Assembly (NCBI GenBank): GCA_963457665.1
Contig: OY735207.1
Span: 43,699,614 to 43,763,613 of the forward strand
Reading direction: 5' to 3'
Length of the DNA: 64,000 bases
Origin: Thysanoteuthis rhombus
Taxonomy: Eukaryota > Mollusca > Cephalopoda > Oegopsida > Thysanoteuthidae
In this document: piece by piece, positions 47,901-59,664 of the stretch
Layout of the letters: each line of letters begins with the position of its first letter
How positions within the stretch are numbered: position 1 is the stretch's first letter
Program-made: the position numbers and the translations under genes
Notes under the pieces: model-generated
The model's input: the letters and a program-made list of their open reading frames with translations, nothing else
The model's database searches: none
Told to the model about the DNA's origin: nothing

Positions 47901-49768
47901 ATATTTATGAAAACTTTTCTAATCTTATTTTTTTTCGTTAATATCTTTCATCTGGGATTCTGTTTTCTCTCAAAGTCATGAAAAGGTTTACTTTTACTAA
48001 ACGAAGTTGTCCTTCATGTTTTTCCTAGTCTACTGCACATTCCATTTACTTGTAAAATCTAAGATACTTAAATTTGCCTTCTAAGCATCTATATTAAACT
48101 TACAAGATTAGCCCTGCTCTGATTCACCATTAATTGTACACTTTATATACTTGTAAAATCCATACTATTCATAGTGTTATAGTAGGATGAAAGGTGAAAT
48201 AAATATTGGTCAGAATACCAAGTATTGTCTATCATAAATAAGATAGTAAAGACTGAATTTAAATTTTTTTGATTTCCATTTACCTGGTTGTCATACAAAG
48301 AACTCATTATGAATTTTACAAAATATTAGTATTTAGTTGTTTGAATAGAAGGTAATCAGTACAAAAAATTATCCTTTAAATACAATCTGTAATTTAAGCT
48401 CAACCTCAGGTGCTCTGTAGGGCTTTTCGCCATAATCAAAGAAGGAGTGTTCTTTATAACCTTTCTTTTCATCTATACTTTGGTCTTCTTTTAGCTGTTT
48501 CCATTTACCCCCCCACTATTTGCTACTGAGAAGATAACTGGTCATAGGAAGTCATCAGTCCAATGCCATGGACAGGATAATTAGTTTCAATAGTATATTA
48601 TTAATTTGTAAGTTACACTCGAAAGTGTAAAGTGTGTTTAAAAAATACAAAACAGAGAGTACAGACAAATATACTGAATGTAAGGGGGCCTAGTGTGTAG
48701 AACCATGTTTTCAGATATTCTATGCTTGTTTAAATTAAAATATTTTGAAACTTTTATATATATATTACATCTAGTTGATATTCTGTTGTACATATCAGTT
48801 GGTTTTATGAAAATAAAACATTTTGAACATGTAATGAAGAATTTCTATTTTTGTTAATTATTAATGAGAAAACATGGCACAGGAGTTACAATGTTAAAGA
48901 ATATACTTGGCAGCGAAACCCTGAGTAAGTATAAGCTATCAGACCATACAATCTAATACCATTATTGCTCCCATTGGTTTTGTTTACTGAGATAAAATGA
49001 ATTTGAAAAATAAAAATGAGTTCTTGTGTATCTCTTTTGGCAGATATGACTCGACAGTACAAAACACTGCAATCAGAGATGAGTGCTCGTATCCATGTCC
49101 TGGAGACAGAACTTGCCAGCTATAAACTCAGTCTCAGTGAGTATCTTCACATTATCACCAGATTGTTCTGCTTTTTTAATTACAATCATCTACTAGTGTG
49201 TGTAACATTCTCCTAAATACCATCAATCCATTGATTGTTTGAGCCCACCTATACACCTATAGTGTATGTAATTTTTTTCAGTAGACTTTCACTTAGTCAC
49301 ACATATGAAGTGAGATCTTTCCACTGCACTTGGATTGACTTTTGTGAATGTTTCTGACTAACTCTTGTTGAAGAAGCCTTATAAATATTTACAAAGTTTA
49401 GGTTGGACTAGCTCAAAACCAAATAAAAGTTAGATTAATTATATGACAGTACTCTTTCCAGTGACGAGGACTTACTTGCTTCGTGGATCAGTATTTGAAA
49501 GCCAGGCTTTTCTGTGGGTTTGAAAACCAACCTTATGAGTCAGTTGGAAATATACATCCATTTCAGCCAAAATGCAGTCCTAAAAAAGCCATATAATACA
49601 TTCCTAATTTTGTGAGGAATTAGATGAATATTGGAACTCTTCGGATAGAGAATCTATCTATATTATGAACAGCGTGACTTTCTATTTGTTTGCTGATAAA
49701 AGTATCTCCTACCCCTATTTGAAAGAATGGACTCTTACACTTGAACAAATTCAGTCTCATTTTGATAA

Positions 49769-49801
<33 letters not shown>

Positions 49802-49821
49802 ATATACGTAAATGTATTATA

Positions 49822-49873
<52 letters not shown>

Positions 49874-52800
49874 TATACATATTACATAATATATATATAT
49901 ATATAATACATATACATATATATATTACATAATATTTATATATTATCATGTCATCCACTACCCCATCCAGTACCACGAGGCAGGATTGAAACCTTCGCTT
50001 CAGACCTGGAGGCCGATAACATACCTCAGCGCCAGGGAACTGAATGGTTGAATATAAGCAATATATTTATTTTAGCATATATTCCCTATCCACCAGAGTG
50101 CTCTATTCCTATGGAAGTATAATATATATATATATAATGTACATATATATATTATATAATTCATGTATTATATATATGTGTTATATATATAATCTATATA
50201 TGTATATTTTTTATAAATATGACATGATTAATATATATACACATACACACAATTTCTTGAAAAAAAACTTTTGTTAGGTAGTAACTGGTATCAGAATATT
50301 CAGGTGTATACTTCCCAAAATCAACTTAACTTTGCAGTGACATGTTTCATTCCTACCATCAAAGTCATCAATGATCCTATTCGGATATTGAAATCTTTAT
50401 ATACAATGCACTGACAAAAAATAAAACTACCATATTTTCAACAAGATTAGATTTGTTCTGTAATAGACATAAACTTTTCCTCTACACATTGAAGTCTTTT
50501 CTCCCATATTTTCTACAGGTACTGTCCTCAATTACAAGTATACTACACCCTCCCTACCCCACCAATAACACCTGGCTATTTAATGCCATTACTTTCTTCT
50601 CTAGGTAAAACCACTTGATGAATCACTGCTGCTATTTTCTTCTCTCCCTCCCTAGACTATTCAATCCCCTACCTCTTCATAAGGGTACTCAATGTATGTT
50701 TCATGAGGATTGTTGGTACCCGGAAGTGACTCAGCAAAAGATATTTTTGGGTAGATACATAACTGAGTAAGCGTTTTCCAAAACTATAAATATCCGTATC
50801 CCTTTGCCTTTCAAGCATGTCTTTTCCTTTCCGCATTCTTTTATCAATCTTTGGTTTATTTTCCTTGTTTCCTTCTTTTTTATCTTTTATGTATTCTGTT
50901 TTTCATTTCAGTTTTACTTTTTTCTCTAAACCTGTTGACCAGAGTTGATAGGAAGAAAGATTTATTCTTTTGAGGTTTCCATATAAACTGAGGATAGTAC
51001 AGGTATGAAAAAGAATGCCTCCTCCTGTCCCAATTATAGCACAGCATTGAAGAGACATGTCTGGGGCGTAAGCCTGGACAAAGCATATGGAGATCCTGAG
51101 ATACCCAGATGACAGAATCCCCCTCTTGGCTTTGCCGATGTAGACAAAAGGAAAAACCCATCATGATACATCTGGCATCAGCTTAGCTGCAGAAGCTGCC
51201 AGAGGGATGTCAAAGTTGTCATTCAGAGTTATCTGTCTTCTAGACTGGTTACCAACCATGGCTAGAACCCACTCTGCCCTGCTATTCATCCATAGCCGGA
51301 TGGGGATAAGATATGGATTCATACCTTTACCTAAGAGAGTAGTGAGAAGTGAGCACAAAGTGTTTCAACCGGAGTTTGAACTTTGTTCGCTGATTCCATT
51401 CTTTCTGCTGTTAACCATGAGGCCAACTCCTTCTGCTACTACTGCCATCGATGGTGGACACATCGTTTATCTTATTATTCTTGTTCACAACAAATATTCT
51501 TTTTTGAAGTTGTTGAAAATCAAGGACAATAGTGTTTCTATGTCAATTACCTCATCTTTTTTCAATTGCAACAGTGCTGTGGAATTTACATAAATCATGG
51601 TTTTTGCTAAGAATGCTTGTGATGATATGACATATACATGCATGCGTGAACATATATTCATATACATATCAAGATATTCTTTTTTTAGAGGAGACTGAAA
51701 AGCAGTTGGTAAAAGAAAAGGAAGAAAAAAGAATTTTGCTACGAGATAAAAATAATGAGATTGGAACTCTCCAACAGAAAATGAACAGTTTAGAATGTTC
51801 TTATGAAGCAATTCTACATGTAAGTATGCCAAGTATAGAACTTAGAGAGAGTATTGGACCACTCTCTTGTACTTATGTACTGTGGTACAATTTTTCATTG
51901 CTTTGCGACTCATTTTTTATTTCTGTAGCTTTTTTGCTTTCATTTTGATTAACATTTTTTCTGTTTGTTTCACTGTCTATAGCACATTAGCATGATATTT
52001 TGGTATCAGACCATCAATAGTAGGAGATCCAATCAGGATCAAATCCTCTAATTACATCCAGCAAAGTTAGTTTGCTGGTTATTGCTATACAATGTATGTC
52101 CTGATCTTTTTTTTTTTCAAATGATTGGCTCATTAATCCCTGGAGAAAAAAAAGAAATTCAGTCCCAAATTCTGAACATGGGGATGGTCGCCCTCGAAGT
52201 AGCTCCTACAACCAAGCAGATGCCAGACATATTACTCTCTGCTTTCCTCTGGACTAAATCAACAAGGCCGAGCGGCGGATTCTGATGACTGAGCATCCCA
52301 GTATCTCTACATGCTTTGCCCAGTCATGCGCTAGAGGGGGGGGGGGTCTGTAGAGACAGAACAGAGGTTATTCATGTATAAATGTTACCATAACCCAGTG
52401 AAAATGGCTCATACAAAGTATGATTGATTTAACCCTGCATCTTCAGGGTACTCTGAATTGGAGATTGAAACAAATCTTTGCGATTTTCACCTGTTACATT
52501 ATCTTTCAACAGGGAGGCTCAATTTACTATACAATTGCAATTTGGAACAGGACCCTGAGCTCATGCCATATGCCTTATCATGTAAAAATGGATTTTCAGG
52601 ACATCATCAGAGAATCTTTTTGTTCTGATTCTTTTTGAATTTTTTGTTCTGAAATTATTATTATGGTACTTTGCAATATATATGTGAAACTATGGCTTTG
52701 AAGTATTGCTGTTGGCTCCATTTTTCCGAAACACATTTTTTCGGGGGGGGGGGGTCTAACATAGATTATCAGATTTTGCATTAGAAATTTTAACTTCTGA

Positions 52801-55154
52801 AATAAGAGGTAGATAGAATAAGTACTGCCCTCATGCTGACTACAGCTACAGATGTCACTGTTTAGGCTCCACATAACCACTTGCTTTGTCCATTTGCAAT
52901 TTGTGAATTAGACTTAGAGGTGACAAGCTCCTGAAGAGGTGTCACTCACTTAATCCTATGCTTTTTTACCCATTCGGCATTGGTGCAAAATAAACATAAA
53001 CTGTCCCAGCCAGAATTGGAACTTGGCTCGCTGGATCCATTCTCTGTACTGTACCCACTCATCCAACCTGCAACTCCTACACGTGAGAGAAGAGGATAAA
53101 TATTTGTTCATATTTGTTTAGTGATTTTAGAGTATTATTGTTTTCCAGACTTTATTGATTTCTGATAACTCTGTACCCCCCACAGTGGTCACTTTGGTCT
53201 GGTTGTGTTTGACTGACCAAAAGCAGCTGTGCAAGTTTGGTTATGCTTATAGGATTGAAAAAGGGTTCGCTTATGATATTTACACAGCTGTTTTTAGATA
53301 TAAAAATGCAAAAACAAAAAAAAAGAGAAAATGAAAAGAAATGTTGATTGGATATTGATCACTCTTGTGGTTACAAAATATGATCTCGATTCTTTTTAGA
53401 CACAGAAATAACAGGACAATAACACCAACCAATTAACTCATTCATACAATATATGAATGGAATGATGACTATTAATGGATATATTGATTCATGTACTCAG
53501 TACATCTTTTGCCGACCAACAAAAGATCATCTTATTTTGTGTTTTCTTGTTTTCATGGAATATCTGTGAATATGTGCAGACACCAACATTTATCTGAAAT
53601 ACCAGTATTAATATCTATGTAAATTATGAACAATGTGACTTTTTTGTTTTTGTTTTTTGTTTTTTTGTTTTAATGTCGGTAACTTCCAATACTACCCTTT
53701 GATCCCAGTCAGAGGGCCAGGTAGCGACACTTTGATCCAGAGTAGAGTGCACGGGTACTTTGATCCTAGGCAGACAGGCCAATCCATATGTAAATAATTC
53801 CGTCATTTTCAATGTGTTCTATGCTACTTATATTAATAGACTGAGCCTTTTGTTTACAATATCAAATGTCTTGTTATAAGCTTCTTTGAATCTTCTGCAA
53901 CTACTTACCCCAGCATGAGTAACAGCTCAGCTGTCATTACAACTTAATTCTCATTCTACCACCATTAGACAGAAAACATGCTTTGTCAGATATGGGAGAG
54001 GTGTGGGTGATTTGATAAAAAGATGTTTATTTGGTTATTTTTTGGCCTTTTCTGGAAGCTATTCTATTCATTGAACATTTTCTCCTTACTCTCCATGCAT
54101 TTCTTCTAGGTATTTTCTTTTCGTTGGTGCATTTCTTAAAATCTTTTCATTGGTTTGATTTTCATTGTTTTCTGTTTTCACAGTTCAGTAATTTCATCAT
54201 CTGTCTTTTTTTGTTGTTGTTTCAGGTCTAGTTTTGTCTCTAGTAATAAATCTGTTGACCACATTGGGGTCTTTTACGTTGCTATGGATGGAAAAGCATT
54301 TATTATGATGTCAAACTTTTTATGTAAACCAAATGATAGTGTATCAAGTTTTTATATATCCTAATCTCTAGACCACTTTGTGACTTGTAAATTTAAATCT
54401 GACGAAAGAATCTTTGAGATTGGTTTTGGTATGAGAAATTAGGTGCACAAGAGTCAGCAAGTAATGATTATTATTATTTATGGATTTACTCAGACAAGTG
54501 TTTTCATCTTGGTTGTTATGGTCACAACATCCCAGCTGTTGAATCAGTAGGTGTCTCCAGGAATTTTATTCAATTCATTGGGGTAGATTATTCTCATTCC
54601 ATTGTCCCTGTTAGAGGATATCTAATATCAGTTAGTTTTTCTTTGTTAATTCATCATTGCAAAGTCACTTGTTTGCCTCTAATTGTTATATTCCCTTGTT
54701 AGTTTTTAAGTTGATAATTCAAACATTAATTCTTATTGTGTCTAGAAAAAAAATCTTATTTTGTTTTTTAAATCCCAACTTACCTCAATAGGTTTTTACT
54801 GAGGATTCAATTCGCGATGGAAGTTTATCCTAAATTGGTTCCTTAATTGTGCTTTGAAACTTCTCAGTGATACTACCCAATCAAAGGCGAGAGTAGTAAC
54901 TTTCTCATTGACCATCCCATTTTTCAATTTTTCAATTGATCATCCCACAACCTGTTGGTCACATGACAGTTTCTATTGACTGACTAACCAGATCTGTTGT
55001 TTTTTTTTAACTTTTTTCATTGCAGGAAGCCTTGGACAACTTGATGAATATAATCAATCTTGCAAATGAAAAATGGAAGGAGCAGTCAAGGATGATCCAA
55101 GCCAAAAACATGAAGACATTGTCTCAGTTTGGTTTAAATCCTCTAGATTTGTAA
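42716..55154 (+). CDS. DRC12: Dynein regulatory complex subunit 12 (CCDC153), complete six-exon gene
   Basis: Exons at 42716-42755, 46382-46453, 47059-47178, 49044-49136, 51689-51819 and 55026-55154 join in phase to 585 nt, 194 residues plus TAA; human CCDC153 is about 210. The start MPPKKKKTAKKKD matches the basic MPPKTKEKG opening. DMTRQYKTLQSEMSARIHVLE matches EMSRQCRALQEDMQTRSRQLE, and the tail FGLNPLDL matches FGLTPPG. Almost the whole protein is a predicted coiled coil. DRC12 is a subunit of the nexin-dynein regulatory complex of motile 9+2 cilia and flagella, so expression in ciliated tissue or sperm is expected. Homology is from memory, not a search. Intron 1 contains a large microsatellite; intron 4 contains (AT)n arrays. 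Confidence 0.88.
43238..43535 (+). mobile_element. tRNA-derived SINE, family B, copy 2
   Basis: Shares with 8.6 kb the head CTCGGATACTGTAGTGGTTA (A box) then GCACACCTGCCTCACATGCA, the internal CTCAGCAGCTGATTGAGCTG, TGAGACTTGCCAGGATCACT and the end GATGCTTTACTTTACCT. The B box is decayed. In DRC12 intron 1, sense orientation. Confidence 0.72.
43590..43725 (-). mobile_element. tRNA-derived SINE, family D
   Basis: Minus strand: GAAACAATGGTCAGTGAGCT, ATGAGTTTGATCCTTACTGG (B box), and a tail TTAAGCTTAGTAAATATC shared with 38.2 and 45.6 kb. It lies just after SINE B copy 2. Confidence 0.58.
44471..44619. repeat. Compound (CT)n(CA)n(TA)n microsatellite
   Basis: About 50 bases of CT, then a short ACATGCACT link, 32 bases of CA and about 58 bases of TA, almost pure. 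It lies in DRC12 intron 1 and is probably highly polymorphic. Confidence 0.95.
44650..44873. repeat. Dispersed repeat of unknown class, copy 2
   Basis: Carries GTACCATTATCATAAAGTAT, ATACTGAAGAAGATTATATT, AGATATTGGGAAATGAG, GAAGTGACACAAAGAGAA and TTAGTGTTTAAAGCTATAAA, matching the copy at 20.8 kb in the same orientation. Confidence 0.6.
44889..44929. repeat. (AT)n microsatellite
   Basis: About twenty AT units in DRC12 intron 1, after the second copy of the unknown dispersed repeat. A shorter (AT)n lies at 43979-44000. Confidence 0.9.
45555..45675 (-). mobile_element. tRNA-derived SINE, family D
   Basis: Minus strand: GGCAGGCAAGGTCAGCTTGC, GTGAGTCTGATTCTCACTTT (B box), GGTGCCAAACTAAGTTAAGC then TTAGCAAATATAAATAT. 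In DRC12 intron 1. Confidence 0.6.
46382..46453 (+). CDS. DRC12: DRC12 exon 2
   Basis: Acceptor TCTCTTTCAAG, donor GTAAGTAG, phase 1 to 1. It encodes KELQTEEKYNQAMGEVKAMK, the start of the coiled coil. Small exon placed by phase and splice sites. Confidence 0.8.
46665..46800 (-). mobile_element. tRNA-derived SINE, family D, partial
   Basis: Shares AACAGACCTTGGGAAAGGCC, CAACAACAGACTTTAAAAGC and TGATTATAATGA with the copy at 27.05 kb, and has a decayed B box (GTTTGACCCCCACC on the minus strand). In DRC12 intron 2. Confidence 0.5.
47059..47178 (+). CDS. DRC12: DRC12 exon 3
   Basis: Acceptor TTATTTTAG, donor GTAAGAATC, phase 1 to 1. It encodes LRHSMLIQAKTNSEVCHQHL and more coiled coil to YIAVSA, corresponding to the human stretch around DHLALQRDETRRAKASED. 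Confidence 0.85.
49044..49136 (+). CDS. DRC12: DRC12 exon 4, family signature
   Basis: Acceptor CTTTTGGCAG, donor GTGAGT, phase 1 to 1. MTRQYKTLQSEMSARIHVLE is the segment most clearly shared with CCDC153. Confidence 0.88.
49770..50190. repeat. Cluster of (AT)n arrays
   Basis: Pure AT runs at 49770-49793 and 49827-49868, with shorter interrupted runs to about 50190, in DRC12 intron 4. A SINE head interrupts the cluster at 49955-50045. Confidence 0.85.
49955..50045 (-). mobile_element. tRNA-like SINE head between AT arrays
   Basis: Minus strand: CCCTGGCGCTGAGGTATGTT then CGAAGGTTTCAATCCTGCC (B box) at tRNA-like spacing. No intact cloverleaf. (AT)n arrays flank it on both sides in DRC12 intron 4. 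Confidence 0.5.
51025..51440 (-). mobile_element. tRNA-derived SINE, family A
   Basis: Minus strand: TGGCCTCATGGTTAACAGCA (A box), CAAAGTTCAAACTCC (B box), then TATGAATCCATATCTTATCC and ATAGCAGGGCAGAGTGG. The longest copy, with a tail that extends left past 51100. In DRC12 intron 4, antisense. Confidence 0.7.
51689..51819 (+). CDS. DRC12: DRC12 exon 5
   Basis: Acceptor TTTTTTTAG, donor GTAAGTATG, phase 1 to 0. A second AG two bases later would shift the frame into a stop, so 51689 is chosen. It encodes a charged helix ending LECSYEAILH, matching MEAKYEEILH of the human protein. Confidence 0.87.
52920..53085 (-). mobile_element. tRNA-derived SINE, family A, partial
   Basis: Minus strand: GTTGCAGGTTGGATGAGTGG, CCAAGTTCCAATTCTGGCTG (B box) and a shortened core with GGTAAAAAAGCATAGG. 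A divergent member in DRC12 intron 5. Confidence 0.5.
53695..53830. repeat. Dispersed repeat with TTTGATYCTAGGCAGA motif, copy 2
   Basis: Two staggered motif copies, CGACACTTTGATCCAGAGTA then GAGTGCACGGG, and ACTTTGATCCTAGGCAGACA then GGCCAATCCATATG and CCGTCATTTTCAATGTGTTC. In DRC12 intron 5. Confidence 0.5.
55026..55154 (+). CDS. DRC12: DRC12 exon 6 and stop
   Basis: Acceptor TTCATTGCAG, phase 0, open to TAA at 55152. It encodes EALDNLMNIINLANEKWKEQ and ends in FGLNPLDL, matching the Gln-rich and FGLTP tail of vertebrate DRC12. Confidence 0.88.
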   Translation, partial: EALDNLMNIINLANEKWKEQSRMIQAKNMKTLSQFGLNPLDL

Positions 55155-55490
55155 TATGGGACAGGTGCAGTGCACAATCCTCTGACTTTTATTCTGGTGT
55201 ATGTATAACTTGATTCTCATCTCTAGTGCCAAAGAATTCTTCACTCTAAAAATGAAGAAAAGAAAAAAATATTTGATACAATCTTATTAACCGATATGAT
55301 GTCTTCTACGAACAGTATCATGCAGGACCTATGAAAGGGGGTTGTGGGGTATACATTGTACCCAGCCCTGGCACTCCAAAGAGTGCTCAGGAGTCAAAGG
55401 GGCTCTGACTGGATAGAAAAAAACAGGATGAGTAATGGAGAAGGGAAGGACTCCTCTCAGAGGCCCTGATAGCATGAAACTGCTAATGAC

Positions 55491-55496
55491 AATAAA
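55491..55496 (+). promoter_or_regulatory. Candidate poly(A) signal of DRC12
   Basis: First AATAAA after the DRC12 stop, 337 bases downstream. Others occur at 56180 and near 56450, so alternative 3' ends are possible. No transcript evidence. Confidence 0.35.
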
Positions 55497-55794
55497 TTTA
55501 AATATTTCTACAATGAAATCTCTGTTGGTGCCAACACGTCATTTTCTGCATTCCTTTATTCTTTCCATTACTGACTTTTTCTTCTTGTTGATATATCTTC
55601 CATTAAATTTGTTTTTGGTCTAAATCTATAAAAAAGAAATATTTTGTATGTTGAGAAAAATAGCTCTCAGTGTGCAACAATTGAACAACAGGTTTCTGCA
55701 GCTCAGAGGGTTCTAAAACTTAGTCAACAGTGCTTTGAATAGCTTGCAACTTTGATTTTGTCTGAATGTTCTACTGCTTCATTATTAGAAGTAA

Positions 55795-55930
55795 ATTACT
55801 AAGGGCTTCCTGTCATAGACCAATATTTAACAAGCTAGTCTTCCATATCATAGTTAGTATAGTAGGTTCAGTTCCCTTTGGATGTCTTACTATTGTTATC
55901 TGGTGCCAGACTAAGCTAGTAAATATCTTC
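55795..55930 (+). mobile_element. tRNA-derived SINE, family D, sense copy
   Basis: GTAGGTTCAGTTCCCTTTGG (B box) is followed by TCTGGTGCCAGACTAAGCTA and GTAAATATC, the family tail. In or just past the DRC12 3' region. Confidence 0.5.
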
Positions 55931-56695
55931 TAAAACTAACTATGATTTAAGAATACTGAAATTTTTCAACAAATATAGGGATGTAATATTTCTTATTTTG
56001 ATAAAAAAAACAAATGTGAAAGGAATTACTTTAAATGATTGTGATGAGGACTTTGAGATGTTGAACAATTAAAATAGTAAATGTTCAGGTCAGTGTTCTA
56101 TTTCAAGCAATTCAATCATTGCCATATTCAATAAGATTAATCAGTTTGTTACACAAGGTTTGGAAATCACTTGAAGAAAAATAAAATATCAAAGATAATC
56201 AAAGATTTTGTGTTTAATTTCTTAATTTGTAATATGCATTTGACATATATAATATATTCACTATATTCTTAAATCTCTATGATACTGTGCGCTTTCTTAA
56301 CATTTTATTTTCTCTGTTCAAATCTTATCACTAATATAAACTCGCAGGTGCCAAATTATTCCTTTGATATGGTAAAAGCATGGATTTATATCAAATTTTT
56401 TGTACACTTTCTAATATTTTGTATGTAGTATGTGAATCCACTCGCATAAAAAATAAAATGTTATTTTGCTACTAAAATCTTTCATTCTCTTCACTGAATA
56501 ATTTCATTTCTCACCTGAAAGACTAGCTGTATCACTGGAAATTGATAGACTACATACAAATTGAGTCCTTTTCAGGCCAAACTAAATTTTAAAACTGTAG
56601 TTAATTATTAATTACCAACAAATGTAAGTCTTGATATTTCAGTATTTATTTCCATTATGGCAGGAAACCACTTGTACCATGTGTTTATTTATATA

Positions 56696-57145
56696 TGAGG
56701 TGTTTCCCCAAAACTTTGGGGAAGTTGCAAAATAGTTTCCACAAAGAAATTAAAAAAATATTTATAGAAAAATAAAAGTTGTTTACCCCCTGTTCAAGTG
56801 ATTTCAAAAGATGTGTGAAATGTCCAGTAAGACACCAGGCGTCATTATTTTTTATTTCGATTATTATTCGGACAACCCTCATCTTGGTTGTTTTTCATAC
56901 GTTTTGACCGTTGTACTCTATGGCCTTCATCAAGTATCATCTGGTAGGTGTGGGGAAATAATGAACCGAACCCTTAATTTAACTGATGGGGGTATATTGA
57001 CTGCACTCCCCTCTTAGCAGTCCAAATAATAATCGAAATAATAATAATACCTCATCTCAAAAATTCAGAGACACACCAGGTGTCATGATAAATAATCAGA
57101 TTGATTAATCTGTTCAAATTCCCCAAATTTTGGGGTAGTTTCTCA
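56696..57145. mobile_element. Foldback MITE with TA flanks
   Basis: Left end TGAGGTGTTTCCCCAAAACT continues TTGGGGAA; the right end in reverse complement is TGAGAAACTACCCCAAAATT then TGGGGAA. TA flanks both. Inside is a second inverted pair: GACACCAGGCGTC plus TTTCGATTATTATTCGGAC near 56831, and GTCCAAATAATAATCGAAAT plus ACACCAGGTGTC near 57020. No ORF. Length 450 bp suggests a Tc1/mariner-type non-autonomous element. Confidence 0.7.
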
Positions 57146-59664
57146 TACATGCATACAAATAAATAATATAGAGAAAATGCTGCAAAAATATAGGTGGAAA
57201 AATTCTTCAAGCAGACATTCATCAAATAATTACTATGTAAAAGTATATTTTTCCGAGTTACTGTTATTTTCTTTGCATACTTGGTAGTTATTGTTATGGT
57301 TGGAAATGTCCTTAATGAAAACTATTTCTCTAAAGCCATTCCACTGCACAATACATTGTCATTTATCATGAACCAGCACAGCTGGCTTTTCTTGACTGAT
57401 TAGATTAATTTTTGACTGAGAAGTTACAATGACAACATCCTCCAGAAAAGAGAATTAGAAAAATCAATATATGTGGCCATATGGAATGAATTTACACAAT
57501 CTATATCATAATCATCCAATATCTGTACATTCATTTGTCAGGTTTTTACCATAATAAAGCAAAAGCAATATATCACAGTGGAATTTTTTATTTGTGCAAT
57601 ACCGTTGTAATGCTCTCATAGAATAATCACGTCAGCTGTTTCCAAGTAATTTTTGAACAAGTTTAAATTGATAGATAAATGTAATCTTTCAAAGAGTTTT
57701 TTGGACGATTAAACTCTGTCTTTATTGCTTGTGTTATTAATGCAACCTTTCAGCAGGTCCATTCTACAGCCTTTTTCAGGTGTAATATCTGAATGTGATG
57801 GTAGTAAACAGGATTTTTTCACTCTGTTGATAGTAATGCTTATAACATGTCCAAGGGAGATAACATCAGATCTAATGGCTCGATCGTGAAGTTGTTTTTC
57901 CCTAAGTTTTCTCAATAATAAGAGCAATAAACTGAAAAGAATGCACTCTTCTGGTTTCATTGGAAGGGGAATATTTATGATTTGGGAGAAATAAATTTGG
58001 AACTCTGTTGAAGAATAAATTGAATTTGAAAAAATCTTTTTAAATTTTGAAATTTAACAAAACTTTTCCGCATAAAAATAAATTCATATAATGATAGATA
58101 AGTAGTCAATACAAGCCATTAGAAGCTACTTTGTTCTGAATTTACATGCTTCTATTAAAATGTGTCTGCACCTGTGATGGTCTGTTCCCTCGTTCTTAAC
58201 AGGGACTCACATTCAGGTGAAACAAAATTTTATGAAATACCTAGCCGAGGGATTGAACTTATGACTCCGGGAATTACACAAACCAACATAGAGAACCAAT
58301 GATTTTATCCTCTAAAATATCTATTTTTCTTTCAAAAGTTGTATTGTTTTTCGTTTTATAAGTAGTCATTCCCTGCACATGATTGTACATTCCATTGCAA
58401 ATAACTGGACAAGTGCCACATTTATTTCTGTTCACTGCAAGCTTGTGTTAAATGAAACTCGTCTTTTTTATATGTAAATATTGAATATCATATTTCATTG
58501 CATAATGTGTGATGACTTTCCTCATGTTCACCAATTTGAGGCAAATATTCACATCAGTTTGTTAATTTGTTTTTTGAATTGTTGATCAACTGATAAGGTT
58601 GTAAACAGAACTACTTGTTGTAGCAGCAGCCTTAATATGTTATGATGTCAGTGAGAGAAAAAGACGTGTTTGCCCTTGTTGTAGTGAAGTGGTATTTGTT
58701 ACAAAAATTCCTTCATTGCAGGCAAGTAGAGATAGAATATGAAAATAAAGACAGTCGTAAAATTGATATTTGATTTATTACTGCTAATTACAGTACATCT
58801 GGTGTTTGAAGCCATTACAAGGCAAAGGTGAGAGGAATTTCGTCTTCACAGAGTAAAATTCAAAGTTCATAGTGGCTGATTGAGTGCTGTGAGGTCGAGT
58901 AAGGTGAATACACAATGGTGAGCTGTTCAGGACCTGTTGTCCTCTCAGCTGAACTAACTACATTTGCATCAGTATGTGTGCCCCAAGTGGAAAGTGGATG
59001 GAAAAAACAACAACAAAAAAAAGCTGGAAACGACAAAGGCTGATTGATTGAGAAAATATTTGTCTTGTTTTTTTTTGTACCAAACTGATTAGTTAGAGAG
59101 CAGAAATGCTTCCAGGTTACTGTTGAACTGACAAGACCGAGTTTATCATTTTTTTGTCCTTTGTAAGAACCACTTTAAAATGCACAGGTGTGGTACAGTC
59201 AGTGTTCAATTTGCCCTATGCATAATCTCATTAGGGTTTCAGACATGACAGGAAAACCTTAACTTCCACAGTTTGAGAGGAGAAATAGATAAGGGTCTCT
59301 CACATGAAAAGTATCCATTGGCTATTTATACCAGGGTGGCCATTAATGAGAAGTAAATTAAGATAACAAGTCATTCTAGCTAAAGAAGAGCAGGTGTATA
59401 TGCAGATTGGCTATTTATGAGAGGAGCCATTTTAGAGTGGGAGCATTGTATAGGGGTGGATTATTAAGTCCATAGCCTGAGACGTAGTTGTTAACTGAAA
59501 TTTGATCTGAAACTTTCACTGTATAATGTTTGCTCTGTGTGATAATATTCACTACTGCATTGAGTGCATTGACAAGGATGGAAATTATGTTGAGAAATAA
59601 ATATTTTATGCACAAAATAAGTGCTCCCCAATGTTTTATGGTCATTAAACTAAGCAACTCAAGG
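57146..59664. other. Intergenic stretch after DRC12
   Basis: Between the foldback MITE and the LINE fragment I see only the family C SINE at 58.2 kb. Short frames, including a Leu-rich one at 57709-57960 on the minus strand, show no domain. Confidence 0.45.
58170..58325 (-). mobile_element. tRNA-derived SINE, family C
   Basis: Minus strand: AATCATTGGTTCTCTATGTT, then GAGTCATAAGTTCAATCCCT (B box) and a tail CATTTTGTTTCACCTGAATG-like. A decayed A box. Intergenic after DRC12. Confidence 0.5.

Noticed and set aside
47646-47981. 111-codon frame in DRC12 intron 3
   Set aside because: No recognisable domain, ends in a Phe/Leu-rich tail and lies between exons of the gene. Probably repeat-derived, but class unclear.
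49620-50277. Ile-Tyr-rich frames near DRC12 exon 4
   Set aside because: Translations of the (AT)n arrays and adjoining sequence.
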